A stretch of 64,000 nucleotides of DNA from Aerococcus urinaehominis (GTDB lineage: Bacteria > Bacillota > Bacilli > Lactobacillales > Aerococcaceae), in NCBI RefSeq assembly GCF_001543245.1, contig NZ_CP014163.1, positions 1,284,387-1,348,386 on the forward strand. Reading direction: 5' to 3'. Positions 35,648-46,943 of the stretch are shown here, in pieces. A program made the translations under genes and the position numbers. The notes beneath the pieces are model-generated. The model ran no database searches, had not been told where the DNA came from, and saw nothing but the letters and a program-made list of their open reading frames with translations. Each line of letters opens with the position of its first letter. The stretch's first letter is position 1.

Positions 35648-35674
35648 TGAATTGAATATTCACGGACAAGTACC

Positions 35675-35748
<74 letters not shown>

Positions 35749-35788
35749 TTGCTATTTATTTAGCAATATGGTATAATTTAATACCTAT

Positions 35789-35861
35789 GGGGGATTAGCT
35801 CAGCTGGGAGAGCGCCTGCTTTGCACGCAGGAGGTCAGCGGTTCGATCCCGCTATTCTCCA
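35789..35861 (+). tRNA. tRNA-Ala (TGC)
   Basis: Acceptor GGGGGAT/ATTCTCC with two G-T pairs, discriminator A; loop TTTGCAC gives anticodon TGC. Second spacer tRNA. Confidence 0.98.
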
Positions 35862-35885
35862 TTGCAAGGAAACTTGCACTTTGTT

Positions 35886-35908
35886 CTTTGAAAACTGAAT
35901 ACTGTAAG
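35886..35908 (+). other. 23S processing stem, left arm
   Basis: CTTTGAAAACTGAATACTGT and the next three bases pair with 38949-38970 after the 23S gene, with a few mismatches. It includes the same TTTGAAAACTGA element as the 16S leader. Confidence 0.7.
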
Positions 35909-36023
35909 TAATAAACCATGAAAATCATTATTTCTACCAGGAGATAATGAGATTCAACAATTTTACCAAGAGTAAAAACCGAAAGAGTGAACACTCAATC
36001 GCGAATCATACAACTTAACCGGT

Positions 36024-38927
<2,904 letters not shown>

Positions 38928-38948
38928 GTTAGTTGTATGAGAGTTTAG

Positions 38949-38970
38949 CTTACAGATTCAGTTTTGAGCG
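38949..38970 (+). other. 23S processing stem, right arm
   Basis: Complementary to 35886-35908, so the two arms close the 23S precursor stem. Confidence 0.7.
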
Positions 38971-38993
38971 AACAAAGCTCATAAAGATAGAAT

Positions 38994-39112
38994 TGTGCGG
39001 TGATGATGGCAAGAAGGTCACACCTGTTCCCATCCCGAACACAGAAGTTAAGCTTCTTAGCGCCGAATGTAGTTGGGGGTTGCCCCCTGTGAGACTAGGA
39101 CGTCGCCGTGCA
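38994..39112 (+). rRNA. rrf: 5S ribosomal RNA
   Basis: Typical 5S with TGTGCGGTGATGATGGC at the start, CACACCTGTTCCCATCCCGA and GAACACAGAAGTTAAGC, ending GTCGCCGTGCA; the ends pair as helix I with several wobbles. Ends approximate. Confidence 0.95.
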
Positions 39113-39122
39113 ATTTTTTTAT

Positions 39123-39196
39123 TCCGCAATAGCTCAGTTGGTAGTAGCGCTTGACTGTTAATCAAGATGTCGTAGGTTCGAGTCCTACTTGCGGAG
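39123..39196 (+). tRNA. tRNA-Asn (GTT)
   Basis: Acceptor TCCGCAA/TTGCGGA, discriminator G; loop CTGTTAA gives anticodon GTT. First of twelve tRNAs downstream of 5S. Confidence 0.97.
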
Positions 39197-39221
39197 TTGG
39201 CAGAGTAAAACTAGCTTTTTT

Positions 39222-39308
39222 GGAGAGTTGTCCGAGAGGCTGAAGGAGCACGATTGGAAATCGTGTAAACAGGAAACTGTTTCGAGGGTTCGAATCCCTT
39301 ACTCTCCG
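39222..39308 (+). tRNA. tRNA-Ser (GGA)
   Basis: Acceptor GGAGAGT/ACTCTCC, discriminator G; loop TTGGAAA gives anticodon GGA; a long variable arm is present, as expected for serine. Confidence 0.97.
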
Positions 39309-39319
39309 TTATTCATCCT

Positions 39320-39391
39320 GGCCCGTTGGTCAAGCGGTTAAGACACCGCCCTTTCACGGCGGTAACACGGGTTCGAGTCCCGTACGGGTCA
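39320..39391 (+). tRNA. tRNA-Glu (TTC)
   Basis: Acceptor GGCCCGT/ACGGGTC, discriminator A; loop CTTTCAC gives anticodon TTC. Confidence 0.97.
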
Positions 39392-39406
39392 TTACATATG
39401 TAAATC

Positions 39407-39479
39407 GGAGGATTAGCTCAGCTGGGAGAGCGTCTGCCTTACAAGCAGGATGTCGGGGGTTCGAACCCCTCATCCTCCA
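39407..39479 (+). tRNA. tRNA-Val (TAC)
   Basis: Acceptor GGAGGAT/ATCCTCC, discriminator A; loop CTTACAA gives anticodon TAC. Confidence 0.97.
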
Positions 39480-39484
39480 TAGAT

Positions 39485-39557
39485 GGTCCCGTGGTGTAGC
39501 GGTTATCACGCCTGCCTGTCACGCAGGAGATCGCGGGTTCGATTCCCGTCGGGACCG
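39485..39557 (+). tRNA. tRNA-Asp (GTC)
   Basis: Acceptor GGTCCCG/CGGGACC, discriminator G; loop CTGTCAC gives anticodon GTC. Confidence 0.97.
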
Positions 39558-39584
39558 TTTAATTTAATAATTAATTAACTACAT

Positions 39585-39657
39585 GGTCCGATAGCTCAGT
39601 TGGTAGAGCACGTGATTGAAGCTCACGGTGTCGGCAGTTCGACTCTGTCTCGGACCA
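39585..39657 (+). tRNA. tRNA-Phe (GAA)
   Basis: Acceptor GGTCCGA/TCGGACC, discriminator A; stem CGTGA/TCACG with loop TTGAAGC gives anticodon GAA. Confidence 0.96.
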
Positions 39658-39660
39658 TCT

Positions 39661-39741
39661 GGAGGGGTAGCGAAGTGGCTAAACGCGGCGGACTGTAAAT
39701 CCGCTCCTTCGGGTTCGGCAGTTCGAATCTGCCCCCCTCCA
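39661..39741 (+). tRNA. tRNA-Tyr (GTA)
   Basis: Acceptor GGAGGGG/CCCCTCC, discriminator A; loop CTGTAAA gives anticodon GTA; the variable arm is of class II size. Confidence 0.97.
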
Positions 39742-39752
39742 TAGTGTTATAT

Positions 39753-39823
39753 AGGGATATAGTTTAATGGTAAAACTACGGTCTCCAAAACCGTCGATGT
39801 GGGTTCGATTCCTACTATCCCTG
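39753..39823 (+). tRNA. tRNA-Trp (CCA)
   Basis: Acceptor AGGGATA/TATCCCT, discriminator G; stem ACGGT/ACCGT with loop CTCCAAA gives anticodon CCA. Confidence 0.97.
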
Positions 39824-39832
39824 TAATAACAT

Positions 39833-39906
39833 GGCGATTGTGGCGAAGTGGTTAACGCACCGGATTGTGGCTCCGGCACTCGTGGGTTCGATTCCCATCA
39901 GTCGCC
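39833..39906 (+). tRNA. tRNA-His (GTG)
   Basis: The extra G at position -1 (39833) pairs with C73, the histidine identity element; acceptor GCGATTG/CAGTCGC; loop TTGTGGC gives anticodon GTG. Confidence 0.96.
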
Positions 39907-39917
39907 CTTATTATTAT

Positions 39918-39989
39918 TGGGGTATCGCCAAGCGGTAAGGCAACAGACTTTGACTCTGTTATGCGTTGGTTCGAATCCAGCTACCCCAG
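39918..39989 (+). tRNA. tRNA-Gln (TTG)
   Basis: Acceptor TGGGGTA/TACCCCA, discriminator G; loop CTTTGAC gives anticodon TTG. Confidence 0.97.
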
Positions 39990-40001
39990 TTTATTATATT
40001 T

Positions 40002-40072
<71 letters not shown>

Positions 40073-40088
40073 TTCTATTTATTATTAT

Positions 40089-40173
40089 GCCGGCGTGGCG
40101 GAATTGGCAGACGCGTTGGACTCAAAATCCAATGCCCGTTAAGGGCGTGTCGGTTCGACCCCGACCGCCGGTA
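40089..40173 (+). tRNA. tRNA-Leu (CAA)
   Basis: Acceptor GCCGGCG/CGCCGGT with a G-T first pair, discriminator A; stem TTGGA/TCCAA with loop CTCAAAA gives anticodon CAA; long variable arm present. Last tRNA before the operon terminator. Confidence 0.96.
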
Positions 40174-40177
40174 GAAC

Positions 40178-40206
40178 AAAGGACGTCTCATGGACGTCCT
40201 TTTTTT
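40178..40206 (+). terminator. Terminator of the rRNA-tRNA operon
   Basis: Stem AAAGGACGTC/GACGTCCTTT with a short loop, followed by a run of T. Confidence 0.93.
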
Positions 40207-40331
40207 ATATTTATGAGCAAAATTTCAGTTTTCTATTGGCAAAATATGCTATTATAGATAGGTCAAATCTTGTAGCCTATATGCTAACAAATAGATTTAA
40301 TTCTTAGATCTTTAGGGGGAAGACCAACACT

Positions 40332-41723
40332 ATGAAGAAAAAGGGAATAACAATATTTGGAATTATTATCGCCTTACTAGTGGTTATTTATGGAGGTGGT
40401 GTGTTTTTCTATCAGAATCACATCATGCCTAATACCCAAGTTAGTGCTGTTAATATCAGTAATTTAAGGCCAGATCAGGCCAATAAAAAAATTAGCCAAG
40501 AATTAGGACAAAAGGAATTTACTATTAATGAAAATAATCAGGAGCTAGCTAAAATTAAAGTGAATGATATTGCTGCTAGTATAGATGCTAGTTCTTTGGT
40601 TAATCAGCAGATGGATCAACAGAATGTGTGGACTTGGCCAGTTGAATTTTTCCAAACTGATGATCTTACTAGTCAAGGTGCTACCGCCATTAAAATTGAT
40701 GAGGATAAGGCTTACCAAGTATTAACTGATTTGGGCATTGATAATAGCCAACGTGAGCCTTATCAGCCTAAGACCTTAGTAAATGGTGAAAATGGCTTAG
40801 AAAAAGTAGCTGCTGTTATTGGCAATACTGTTCATTTAGATAGCTTTATTCACCAACTAAATACGAGTTTAGCTAACCATAGTGATAGTCTAAATCTGGA
40901 AGACACTTACCAACCTTTGGATCTTGAAGATGAAGAAAGTAAGCACGTCCAGGCTATGCTCGATCAGGCTGCTGCGATTGGGCAAGCAAATATTAAAATG
41001 AAGATCGATGGTAAAGAAATTCAGGTACCTCAAGACCAGATAAAACAGTGGCTGTACGTAGATGAAGAGAACAACTTAAATGTAGACTATGAACAAGCTA
41101 CTAATTACTTATATGATATTAATCAAGAAGTGGCTGCTTTATTACAACCACGTGAATTTAATGGTACGATTCAGGGCACGGTAACTGTTCAGCCTGGCAC
41201 TTACGGTTGGTATATCGACCGAGATGTTGCTACTCAGGAATTAATCGATCATATTTTAGCTGCTAAAGATGTTACTTTTGAACCGACTATTGCCGGTGAA
41301 GGGTATGGTCAAGCTAATTATTATGGCGATAGTTATATAGAAATTGATTTGTCAAACCAAAAGATGTGGGTATATCTAAATGGCGAAATGGCACTGGAAA
41401 CGGATATTGTTTCTGGTATGGCGGGGACAGGCGTGCCAACGCCGACAATTCCAGGTTCGTATGCAGTCTGGAATAAAGAGTCTCCTTCAGTCTTGGTTGG
41501 GGTTAACCAACAATTAGGTAACGCCTATAGACAACCTGTTAACTATTGGTTGCCATTTGATTTTACCGGTCAAGGTATTCACGATGCTAACTGGCAGTCA
41601 AACTTTGGTGGCAGTAGCTATATCAATGCTGGCTCACAAGGCTGTATTAATACACCGCCTTCAGTGATGCCTACAGTATTTGAAATGGCCTATGTAGGTA
41701 TGCCTGTTGTTATTTATAATTAG
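40332..41723 (+). CDS. L,D-transpeptidase (YkuD domain) with altered catalytic motif
   Basis: A 463-residue membrane-anchored wall enzyme. A signal anchor covers about residues 5-28, residues about 40-330 contain peptidoglycan-binding (PG_binding_4-like) repeats, and the C-terminal YkuD domain runs about 338-463. It would form 3-3 cross-links between stem peptides, as E. faecium Ldtfm does. Catalytic Cys is C438 and the general base H417. The normally invariant SHGC motif reads SQGC here (Q436 replaces His). Start ATG 40332 follows TAGGGGGAAG. Likely single gene, just after the rRNA operon terminator. Confidence 0.9.
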   Translation: MKKKGITIFGIIIALLVVIYGGGVFFYQNHIMPNTQVSAVNISNLRPDQANKKISQELGQKEFTINENNQELAKIKVNDIAASIDASSLVNQQMDQQNVWTWPVEFFQTDDLTSQGATAIKIDEDKAYQVLTDLGIDNSQREPYQPKTLVNGENGLEKVAAVIGNTVHLDSFIHQLNTSLANHSDSLNLEDTYQPLDLEDEESKHVQAMLDQAAAIGQANIKMKIDGKEIQVPQDQIKQWLYVDEENNLNVDYEQATNYLYDINQEVAALLQPREFNGTIQGTVTVQPGTYGWYIDRDVATQELIDHILAAKDVTFEPTIAGEGYGQANYYGDSYIEIDLSNQKMWVYLNGEMALETDIVSGMAGTGVPTPTIPGSYAVWNKESPSVLVGVNQQLGNAYRQPVNYWLPFDFTGQGIHDANWQSNFGGSSYINAGSQGCINTPPSVMPTVFEMAYVGMPVVIYN

Positions 41724-41730
41724 AGTAAAT

Positions 41731-41761
41731 AAAAACGTCTCAGTTGAACTGAGACGTTTTT
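41731..41761. terminator. Bidirectional terminator between the transpeptidase and xpt
   Basis: A perfect 15-bp palindrome AAAAACGTCTCAGTT/AACTGAGACGTTTTT with a one-base centre, flanked by A and T runs for both directions. Confidence 0.92.
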
Positions 41762-41781
41762 GTTATATTAGGATTTTTTGA

Positions 41782-42363
41782 TTAGTTACCTTCAGCAAAA
41801 GTCACTTGTCCATCTTCTAGCGACGCGATTCGACAGATTGAATAAACTTCCGCACCAGCTTCTTCTAAACGTTGACGACCAGGCTGGAAGGTCTTTTCAA
41901 TACAGATTCCAACGCCAGCTACTTTAGCACCAGCTTGCTTAACAAGGTCAATTAAACCGATACTGGCTTCACCATTAGCCAAGAAATCATCAATAATCAA
42001 AACAACATCATCTTCGTTAAGGTATTGTTGTGAAATAATTACATCCGAAGTAATGTCTTTTGTGTAGGAGTGGACCTTGGTTACATATTTGTCAGCGCCA
42101 TGCATAGTTGAAGGGACCGATTTTTTTGCAAATAGCATGGGTACTTCAAAAGCAGCAGCGACTAAGATGGCAGGAGCAATACCTGAAGCCTCAATAGTAA
42201 AAACTTTAGTTATTCCTCTATCAGCAAAGTGTTTATGGATTTCAGTAGCAATTTCCTTAACAACGGTAGGGTCAATTTGATGATTGAGGAATGAATCTAC
42301 TTTTAGGACATTGTTAGGAAAAACTTGGCCATCTTTTAGAATACGCTCTTTTAAATTAGACAT
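41782..42363 (-). CDS. xpt: Xanthine phosphoribosyltransferase
   Basis: A 193-residue cytoplasmic salvage enzyme converting xanthine and PRPP to XMP. The N-terminus MSNLKERILKDGQVFPNNVLKVDSFLNHQIDP, the segment IEASGIAPAI, and the PRPP loop VVLIIDDFLANGEASIGL are characteristic, and the length is standard. AAGGAGCTAATC precedes ATG. The upstream 180 bases show a TATAAT -10 but no purine-riboswitch core on the minus strand, and no pbuX permease gene follows, unlike in B. subtilis. Confidence 0.96.
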   Translation of the reverse strand: MSNLKERILKDGQVFPNNVLKVDSFLNHQIDPTVVKEIATEIHKHFADRGITKVFTIEASGIAPAILVAAAFEVPMLFAKKSVPSTMHGADKYVTKVHSYTKDITSDVIISQQYLNEDDVVLIIDDFLANGEASIGLIDLVKQAGAKVAGVGICIEKTFQPGRQRLEEAGAEVYSICRIASLEDGQVTFAEGN

Positions 42364-42550
42364 TGATTAGCTCCTTTTTCTATATTAATAATTACAATTA
42401 GCGGCTGGTCTATTAAACTAGAAATAAAGTATTATAACTGGTTAGATCAGCTTGTGTGTAATATAATAACAGTGTTTTATAATTAAATCTAGCCTGAAAA
42501 GTAATTTTAGCTAACTTTTTAAGTGATAATTGAGAAAGGATTAGGTTAAT

Positions 42551-43735
42551 TTGTCTAAAAATCAGCTAAATTGGTTGGAAGAAAAAGAAAAAGTTCGGGA
42601 TTTAGCCTTAAACCAAGTTGGCATGGACTTAGTGGGTTTTACTACTGCAGATGATTTTTCCTATATGCAGAAAAGTTTATATGAACAAAAGGCAGCAGGT
42701 CACACTTCTGGCTTTGAACATCCAGTCATTGATGAGAGACTTTATCCTAAGAGATTACTAGCATCTGGTCAATCCATTGTTTCTTTTGCCTTAGCCTATC
42801 CTAACCAACCTTTATATGAAAAGAAGCGGGAGCGTGGTGTAAGGCGGGGACAATTTGCCCGTGCTTCTTGGGGGGTAGATTATCACCATCTACTGCGGGA
42901 GAAAATGGACCAATTGATAGCTTGCTTAGCGGAACGCTATGAGGGATTTGAAGCTTATGGCATGGTTGATACGGGAGAATTGAGTGATGTTGCAGTTGCC
43001 AGAAGAGCAGGGCTTGGTTTTATTGGCCGTAACGGCTTGTTAATTAACCAAAAATATGGCTCTTACATCTATCTAGGTGAAATCATTACGAACTTACCTT
43101 TTGATAATGACCCTATTATTGCCGATGGATGTGGTGAGTGTCGTCGTTGCATCGACTTTTGTCCAACTGGAGCACTTTTAGGCGATGGGCGGATGAATGC
43201 CAAACGGTGTATCTCCTATTTAACCCAGACTAAGGGCTATATTCCACGTGAGTTTCGCGACCAGGTGGGACACCAGATTTATGGCTGTGATATCTGCCAA
43301 CAGGTGTGCCCTTATAATCAAGGGATAGATAGTCATATACATCCGCTTATGGAGCCGGAACGTGACCAGGTTGAACCAATTTTACAACCGATGCTAACCA
43401 TGTCCAATAAACAATTTAAAGAGCAATTTGGTCATTTAGCTGGGGCCTGGCGAGGCAAGAAGCCCCTGCAAAGAAACGCTATTTTGGCCCTGGCTAACTA
43501 TCGTGATCGGTCGGCTATCCCCTTGCTCTTGGAGATTATTGACCAAGACATGCGTCCCATGATAAGAGGAACTGCAGCATATGCAGTAGCCAAAATTGAA
43601 AAACGTTATAACCAAGCCCTGGTGGACTTTATTAGCCAAGCTTATGATCAGGAGTGCCGACGATCTGACTCGGATGAGGAAACGCGAATCGAGTTTAAGT
43701 TGGCTTTAACTACATTGAAGGAAAAGAGGAAATAG
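42551..43735 (+). CDS. queG: Epoxyqueuosine reductase
   Basis: A 394-residue cobalamin-dependent iron-sulfur enzyme catalysing the last step of queuosine formation in tRNA. Two 4Fe-4S clusters can be read in CGECRRCIDFCPTGAL plus RC and in CDICQQVCPYN plus KRC. The N-terminal half (GVDYHHLLREKMDQL, MVDTGELSDVAVARRAGLGFIGRNGLLI) matches QueG. The C-terminus adds HEAT-like helices (NAILALANYRDRSAIPLLLEII). TTG 42551 is the start, after AAAGGA. It is cotranscribed with trmL, another anticodon-loop enzyme, one base downstream. Confidence 0.94.
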   Translation: MSKNQLNWLEEKEKVRDLALNQVGMDLVGFTTADDFSYMQKSLYEQKAAGHTSGFEHPVIDERLYPKRLLASGQSIVSFALAYPNQPLYEKKRERGVRRGQFARASWGVDYHHLLREKMDQLIACLAERYEGFEAYGMVDTGELSDVAVARRAGLGFIGRNGLLINQKYGSYIYLGEIITNLPFDNDPIIADGCGECRRCIDFCPTGALLGDGRMNAKRCISYLTQTKGYIPREFRDQVGHQIYGCDICQQVCPYNQGIDSHIHPLMEPERDQVEPILQPMLTMSNKQFKEQFGHLAGAWRGKKPLQRNAILALANYRDRSAIPLLLEIIDQDMRPMIRGTAAYAVAKIEKRYNQALVDFISQAYDQECRRSDSDEETRIEFKLALTTLKEKRK

Positions 43736-43736
43736 A

Positions 43737-44255
43737 TTGACTATCCACATTGTTTTATACGAACCCTTGATGCCAGCTAATACAGGCAATATTGCTAGAA
43801 CCTGTGCTGCTACGGATACACATTTACACTTGATTGAGCCCTTAGGATTCAAAACCGATGATAAGCATTTAAAACGGGCGGGTCTTGATTATTGGGACAA
43901 GGTGCAAATAAGCTACCACCAGGATTTGCCTAGTTTTATGACATATTTAAGTGACCAGCCTTTATTTTTAATTACAAAATTTGCTAATCGAACTTATGAC
44001 CAAGCAAATTATCGCCAGCTAGCTCAAGCTGGGCAAGATATCTTTTTAATGTTTGGCAAGGAAACAACCGGCTTACCTGAAGACTTTATGCGTCAGCATG
44101 AAAACCAATGTCTACGCATTCCTATGGATGATAGCCATGTGCGTAGTTTAAATTTATCTAATTGCGTAGCCTTAGTTCTTTATGAACTACTCAGACAATT
44201 AGATTTTATGCATTTAGAATTAAGTCATCACTATGAGCATGATAAGTTAGATTAG
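43737..44255 (+). CDS. trmL: tRNA (cytidine/uridine-34-2'-O)-methyltransferase
   Basis: A 172-residue SpoU-class (SPOUT) methyltransferase for the wobble base of tRNA-Leu. Signatures are VLYEPLMPANTGNIARTCAAT with the conserved Asn and Arg, LMFGKETTGLP, and RIPMDDSHVRSLNLSNCVALVLYE in the knot. Length is typical. TTG 43737 follows GAGGAAATAGA, only one base after the queG stop, so the pair forms a translationally close tRNA-modification operon. Confidence 0.94.
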   Translation: MTIHIVLYEPLMPANTGNIARTCAATDTHLHLIEPLGFKTDDKHLKRAGLDYWDKVQISYHQDLPSFMTYLSDQPLFLITKFANRTYDQANYRQLAQAGQDIFLMFGKETTGLPEDFMRQHENQCLRIPMDDSHVRSLNLSNCVALVLYELLRQLDFMHLELSHHYEHDKLD

Positions 44256-44356
44256 AGGGTAAAATTCCTTTAAATTGGGGCTAGGCCGCTTGTTTATTAA
44301 CGCCAAGCATGAGAAAATGATTAGAATATTTAAAACATAAGTGGGGAATGTAGCAA

Positions 44357-46396
44357 GTGACAGAAGAAGCTTATACTAGGAAGGAAAAATTTAAGTCTTG
44401 GATGGCCAAATGGCATATAAAGAAATGGCTGGTCTTTATAATACTCTTATTAGGTTTTTGTTTTGAGGGCTATCTACTCGTTAATGCTAAAATGACTGAT
44501 GTAGAGAATCTTCAAGAGCAATTAACAGTTACAACTGAGATATACGATCAGAATAATGAATTAGCTGGGACTTTGGCTGATGAGCACGGCACCTATGTTT
44601 CATTGGATCAAATCTCTCAAAATTTACAAGATGCAGTGATTTCTACTGAGGACAAGCGATTCTATCAACACCCTGGTTTTGATTTAATTGGGATTGGTCG
44701 AGCTGCCTTAGGATTTTTGGGATCTGGTGGGAATATTGTTGGTGGTGGATCAACCTTGACCCAGCAGCTTGTAAAAAACTCTTACTTATCTAGTGACCAG
44801 ACCCTAATTCGTAAATTCAAAGAACTTTTCCTAGCTATGGAAATTGAAAAACATTATGATAAAAATCAAATTTTAGAAATGTACCTCAACCATACTTATT
44901 TCGGTAACGGTGTTTATGGCGTGGAGGATGCTTCGCAGAAATACTTTGGCAAGTCAGCGGCAGAGCTAACAGTAGATGAAGCAGCTGTATTGGCAGCCTC
45001 ACTGAAGGGGCCAAGTATATATAATCCAGTTGATGATTATGACGCCACCCTAGAACGTCGCGACCTAGTTTTAGAGTTAATGTATAATAATGGTTTCATT
45101 GATGAGGGCACCTATCAGCTAGCTGTTAATACGCAAATGCCACAAATGGATAATTATATTGAAAGTGATAATTATAAGTATCCTTACTATTTTGATGCGA
45201 TTATCGAAGAAGCTATTGATAAGTACAAGCTTGATGAGGACCAATTGATGAATGGGGGCTACAAGATTTATACTGGTCTTAACCAGGCTTATCAAAATGC
45301 CCTCCAGGGTGCTTATAATCAGACTGATATGTTTCCGACTAATCCAAGTGGGGATCCGGTCCAATCCGCTAGTATTATCGTTGATCCTTATACGGGTGCG
45401 GTGATGGCAGAAGTCGGAGGGACGACAGACCATAGTTTCCGAGGCTTTAATCGGGCTACGCAAATGCGGCGACAACCAGCCTCAGCAATTAAACCACTTA
45501 ATGTCTATACGCCAGCCTTGGAACGCGGTTTTGATATTTTTGATATTGTGCCTGACCAAGTCAAAAGTTATGGTGCTGATAACTATACACCCGAGAATTA
45601 TAATTTTGAGAGTGTCGGTGAAATTATGCTATGGCAAGCCCTGGCCCAAAGTAAGAATACCACGGCTGTATGGCTGATGAATGAAATTGGTGTAAACAAG
45701 GCGATGTCTAAATTGGATGATTTTAAAATTCCTTATAAGCAAGAGGATCTTAGCTTGGCTTCAGCCTTGGGTGGTTTTAGCCAGGGTGTCTCACCCATGG
45801 AAATGGCTGGGGCTTATACAGCCTTTGTTAATGATGGCATTAGGTCCCAACCACACTTTATTCAAAAAATTACCGATGGTGAAGGCCGGGTGGTTGTTGA
45901 TCAAGTTGAACCAAAACAAAATACAGTGATGTCTAAAGAAGTGGCTGATAAAATGACGGCTATGATGTTAGCTGTATTTGACACAGGTGGCACTGGGGAT
46001 AGCTATGAACCTTATGGTTTTGAATTGGCTGGTAAAACGGGTACTAGTGAGTTAACTGTTGGTGATGGACTTAGTGGGTCTACTGATGAGTGGGTAATGG
46101 CTTATACACCTGACCTAGTCATGGCTACATGGTATGGCTTTGATGAAACTTCAACTGATAATTATATCTATTATGGGTCAGGAAAAACTTCTTCTAATGC
46201 CTTTGCCACAACTATGTCTGCTGTACTAGAGGTAAGTCCGCAAACTAGTTTTGATATCGTCTCAGCCCAACAACTTTACAGCGGTGGGGAACCTGGCTCT
46301 TCTAGCAATCCAAATAATCAGGATTATCAAGGGTCTGATGGTATCATTGACGGTATTATTAATGGAGCTAGAAGGCTATTTGACCGCTTTAGGTAA
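44357..46396 (+). CDS. Class A penicillin-binding protein (GT51 plus transpeptidase)
   Basis: A 679-residue bifunctional peptidoglycan synthase. After a basic cytoplasmic stretch there is a membrane helix (about 24-44). The GT51 glycosyltransferase (about 65-235) includes STEDKRFYQHPGFD with the catalytic Glu, GGGSTLTQQLVKN and the EMYLNHTYFGNGVYG segment. The transpeptidase (about 320-640) has S376-A-I-K379, SKN and K560-T-G. The C-terminus ends in a Ser/Gly/Asn-rich stretch and a short amphipathic helix. GTG 44357 follows GGGGA. It builds and 4-3 cross-links strands at the outer membrane face. Confidence 0.94.
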   Translation: MTEEAYTRKEKFKSWMAKWHIKKWLVFIILLLGFCFEGYLLVNAKMTDVENLQEQLTVTTEIYDQNNELAGTLADEHGTYVSLDQISQNLQDAVISTEDKRFYQHPGFDLIGIGRAALGFLGSGGNIVGGGSTLTQQLVKNSYLSSDQTLIRKFKELFLAMEIEKHYDKNQILEMYLNHTYFGNGVYGVEDASQKYFGKSAAELTVDEAAVLAASLKGPSIYNPVDDYDATLERRDLVLELMYNNGFIDEGTYQLAVNTQMPQMDNYIESDNYKYPYYFDAIIEEAIDKYKLDEDQLMNGGYKIYTGLNQAYQNALQGAYNQTDMFPTNPSGDPVQSASIIVDPYTGAVMAEVGGTTDHSFRGFNRATQMRRQPASAIKPLNVYTPALERGFDIFDIVPDQVKSYGADNYTPENYNFESVGEIMLWQALAQSKNTTAVWLMNEIGVNKAMSKLDDFKIPYKQEDLSLASALGGFSQGVSPMEMAGAYTAFVNDGIRSQPHFIQKITDGEGRVVVDQVEPKQNTVMSKEVADKMTAMMLAVFDTGGTGDSYEPYGFELAGKTGTSELTVGDGLSGSTDEWVMAYTPDLVMATWYGFDETSTDNYIYYGSGKTSSNAFATTMSAVLEVSPQTSFDIVSAQQLYSGGEPGSSSNPNNQDYQGSDGIIDGIINGARRLFDRFR

Positions 46397-46459
46397 ATTA
46401 GGTGCAAGCCAGATAGCAAAATGTTATATTAGAAATATAATAAAAATAGAGAGGATAAG

Positions 46460-46816
46460 ATGATGGCGAATATTTACGATACTGTTAACAAGCTTGAATT
46501 AGAATTAAGAGAACATGAGGATTTTAAAGCATTGCAAGTTGCGATGGCAGCAGTATTAGCTGATCAAGATGCAGCAGCACTGTACGAGGAATTCCGTAGT
46601 TTTCAACTTGACCTGCAAATGAAGAGTCAACTTGGCCAAGACATGTCTGAAGATGATGTTGAGGCAGCAAAAAAATTGCAAGATAAGATGACAGCTAATG
46701 AGACGATTCAAACACTTTTGGAGAGTGAACAAAAAGTAAGTCAATTATTGGACGATATTAATCGAATTGTTACTCGTCCTATTCAAGAAGTTTACCAAGC
46801 TGGACAAACCAATTAA
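46460..46816 (+). CDS. YlbF/YmcA family protein (YheA-like)
   Basis: A 118-residue acidic, all-helical soluble protein (DUF964/Com_YlbF). The family pattern is visible in NIYDTVNKLELELREHEDFKAL, ALYEEFRSFQLDLQ and a C-terminal helix with LLDDINRIVTRPIQEVYQ. Members include RNA-maturation partners YlbF and YmcA and the less understood YheA; this copy looks closest to the YheA type by size. ATG 46460 and 46463 are both acceptable after GAGAGG. Preceded by the class A PBP gene, followed by its own terminator. Confidence 0.85.
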   Translation: MMANIYDTVNKLELELREHEDFKALQVAMAAVLADQDAAALYEEFRSFQLDLQMKSQLGQDMSEDDVEAAKKLQDKMTANETIQTLLESEQKVSQLLDDINRIVTRPIQEVYQAGQTN

Positions 46817-46827
46817 TCCTCTAAGAG

Positions 46828-46855
46828 GCCTACATCAGAATGTGTAGGCTTTTTT
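46828..46855 (+). terminator. Terminator after the YlbF-family gene
   Basis: Stem GCCTACA/TGTAGGC with an 8-base loop, then TTTTTT. Confidence 0.87.
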
Positions 46856-46943
46856 ATTTACCTGATTATCCTGGCCCAAAACTACCGACTTATCTACATG
46901 TATGTTAAAATAAACCAGATACATGATTAAAGGAGAAGAGAAG

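Noticed and set aside
42364-42550. Possible purine riboswitch upstream of xpt
   Set aside because: The minus-strand leader has a TATAAT but not the conserved purine-aptamer core or loop sequences, and no terminator hairpin lies just before the start.
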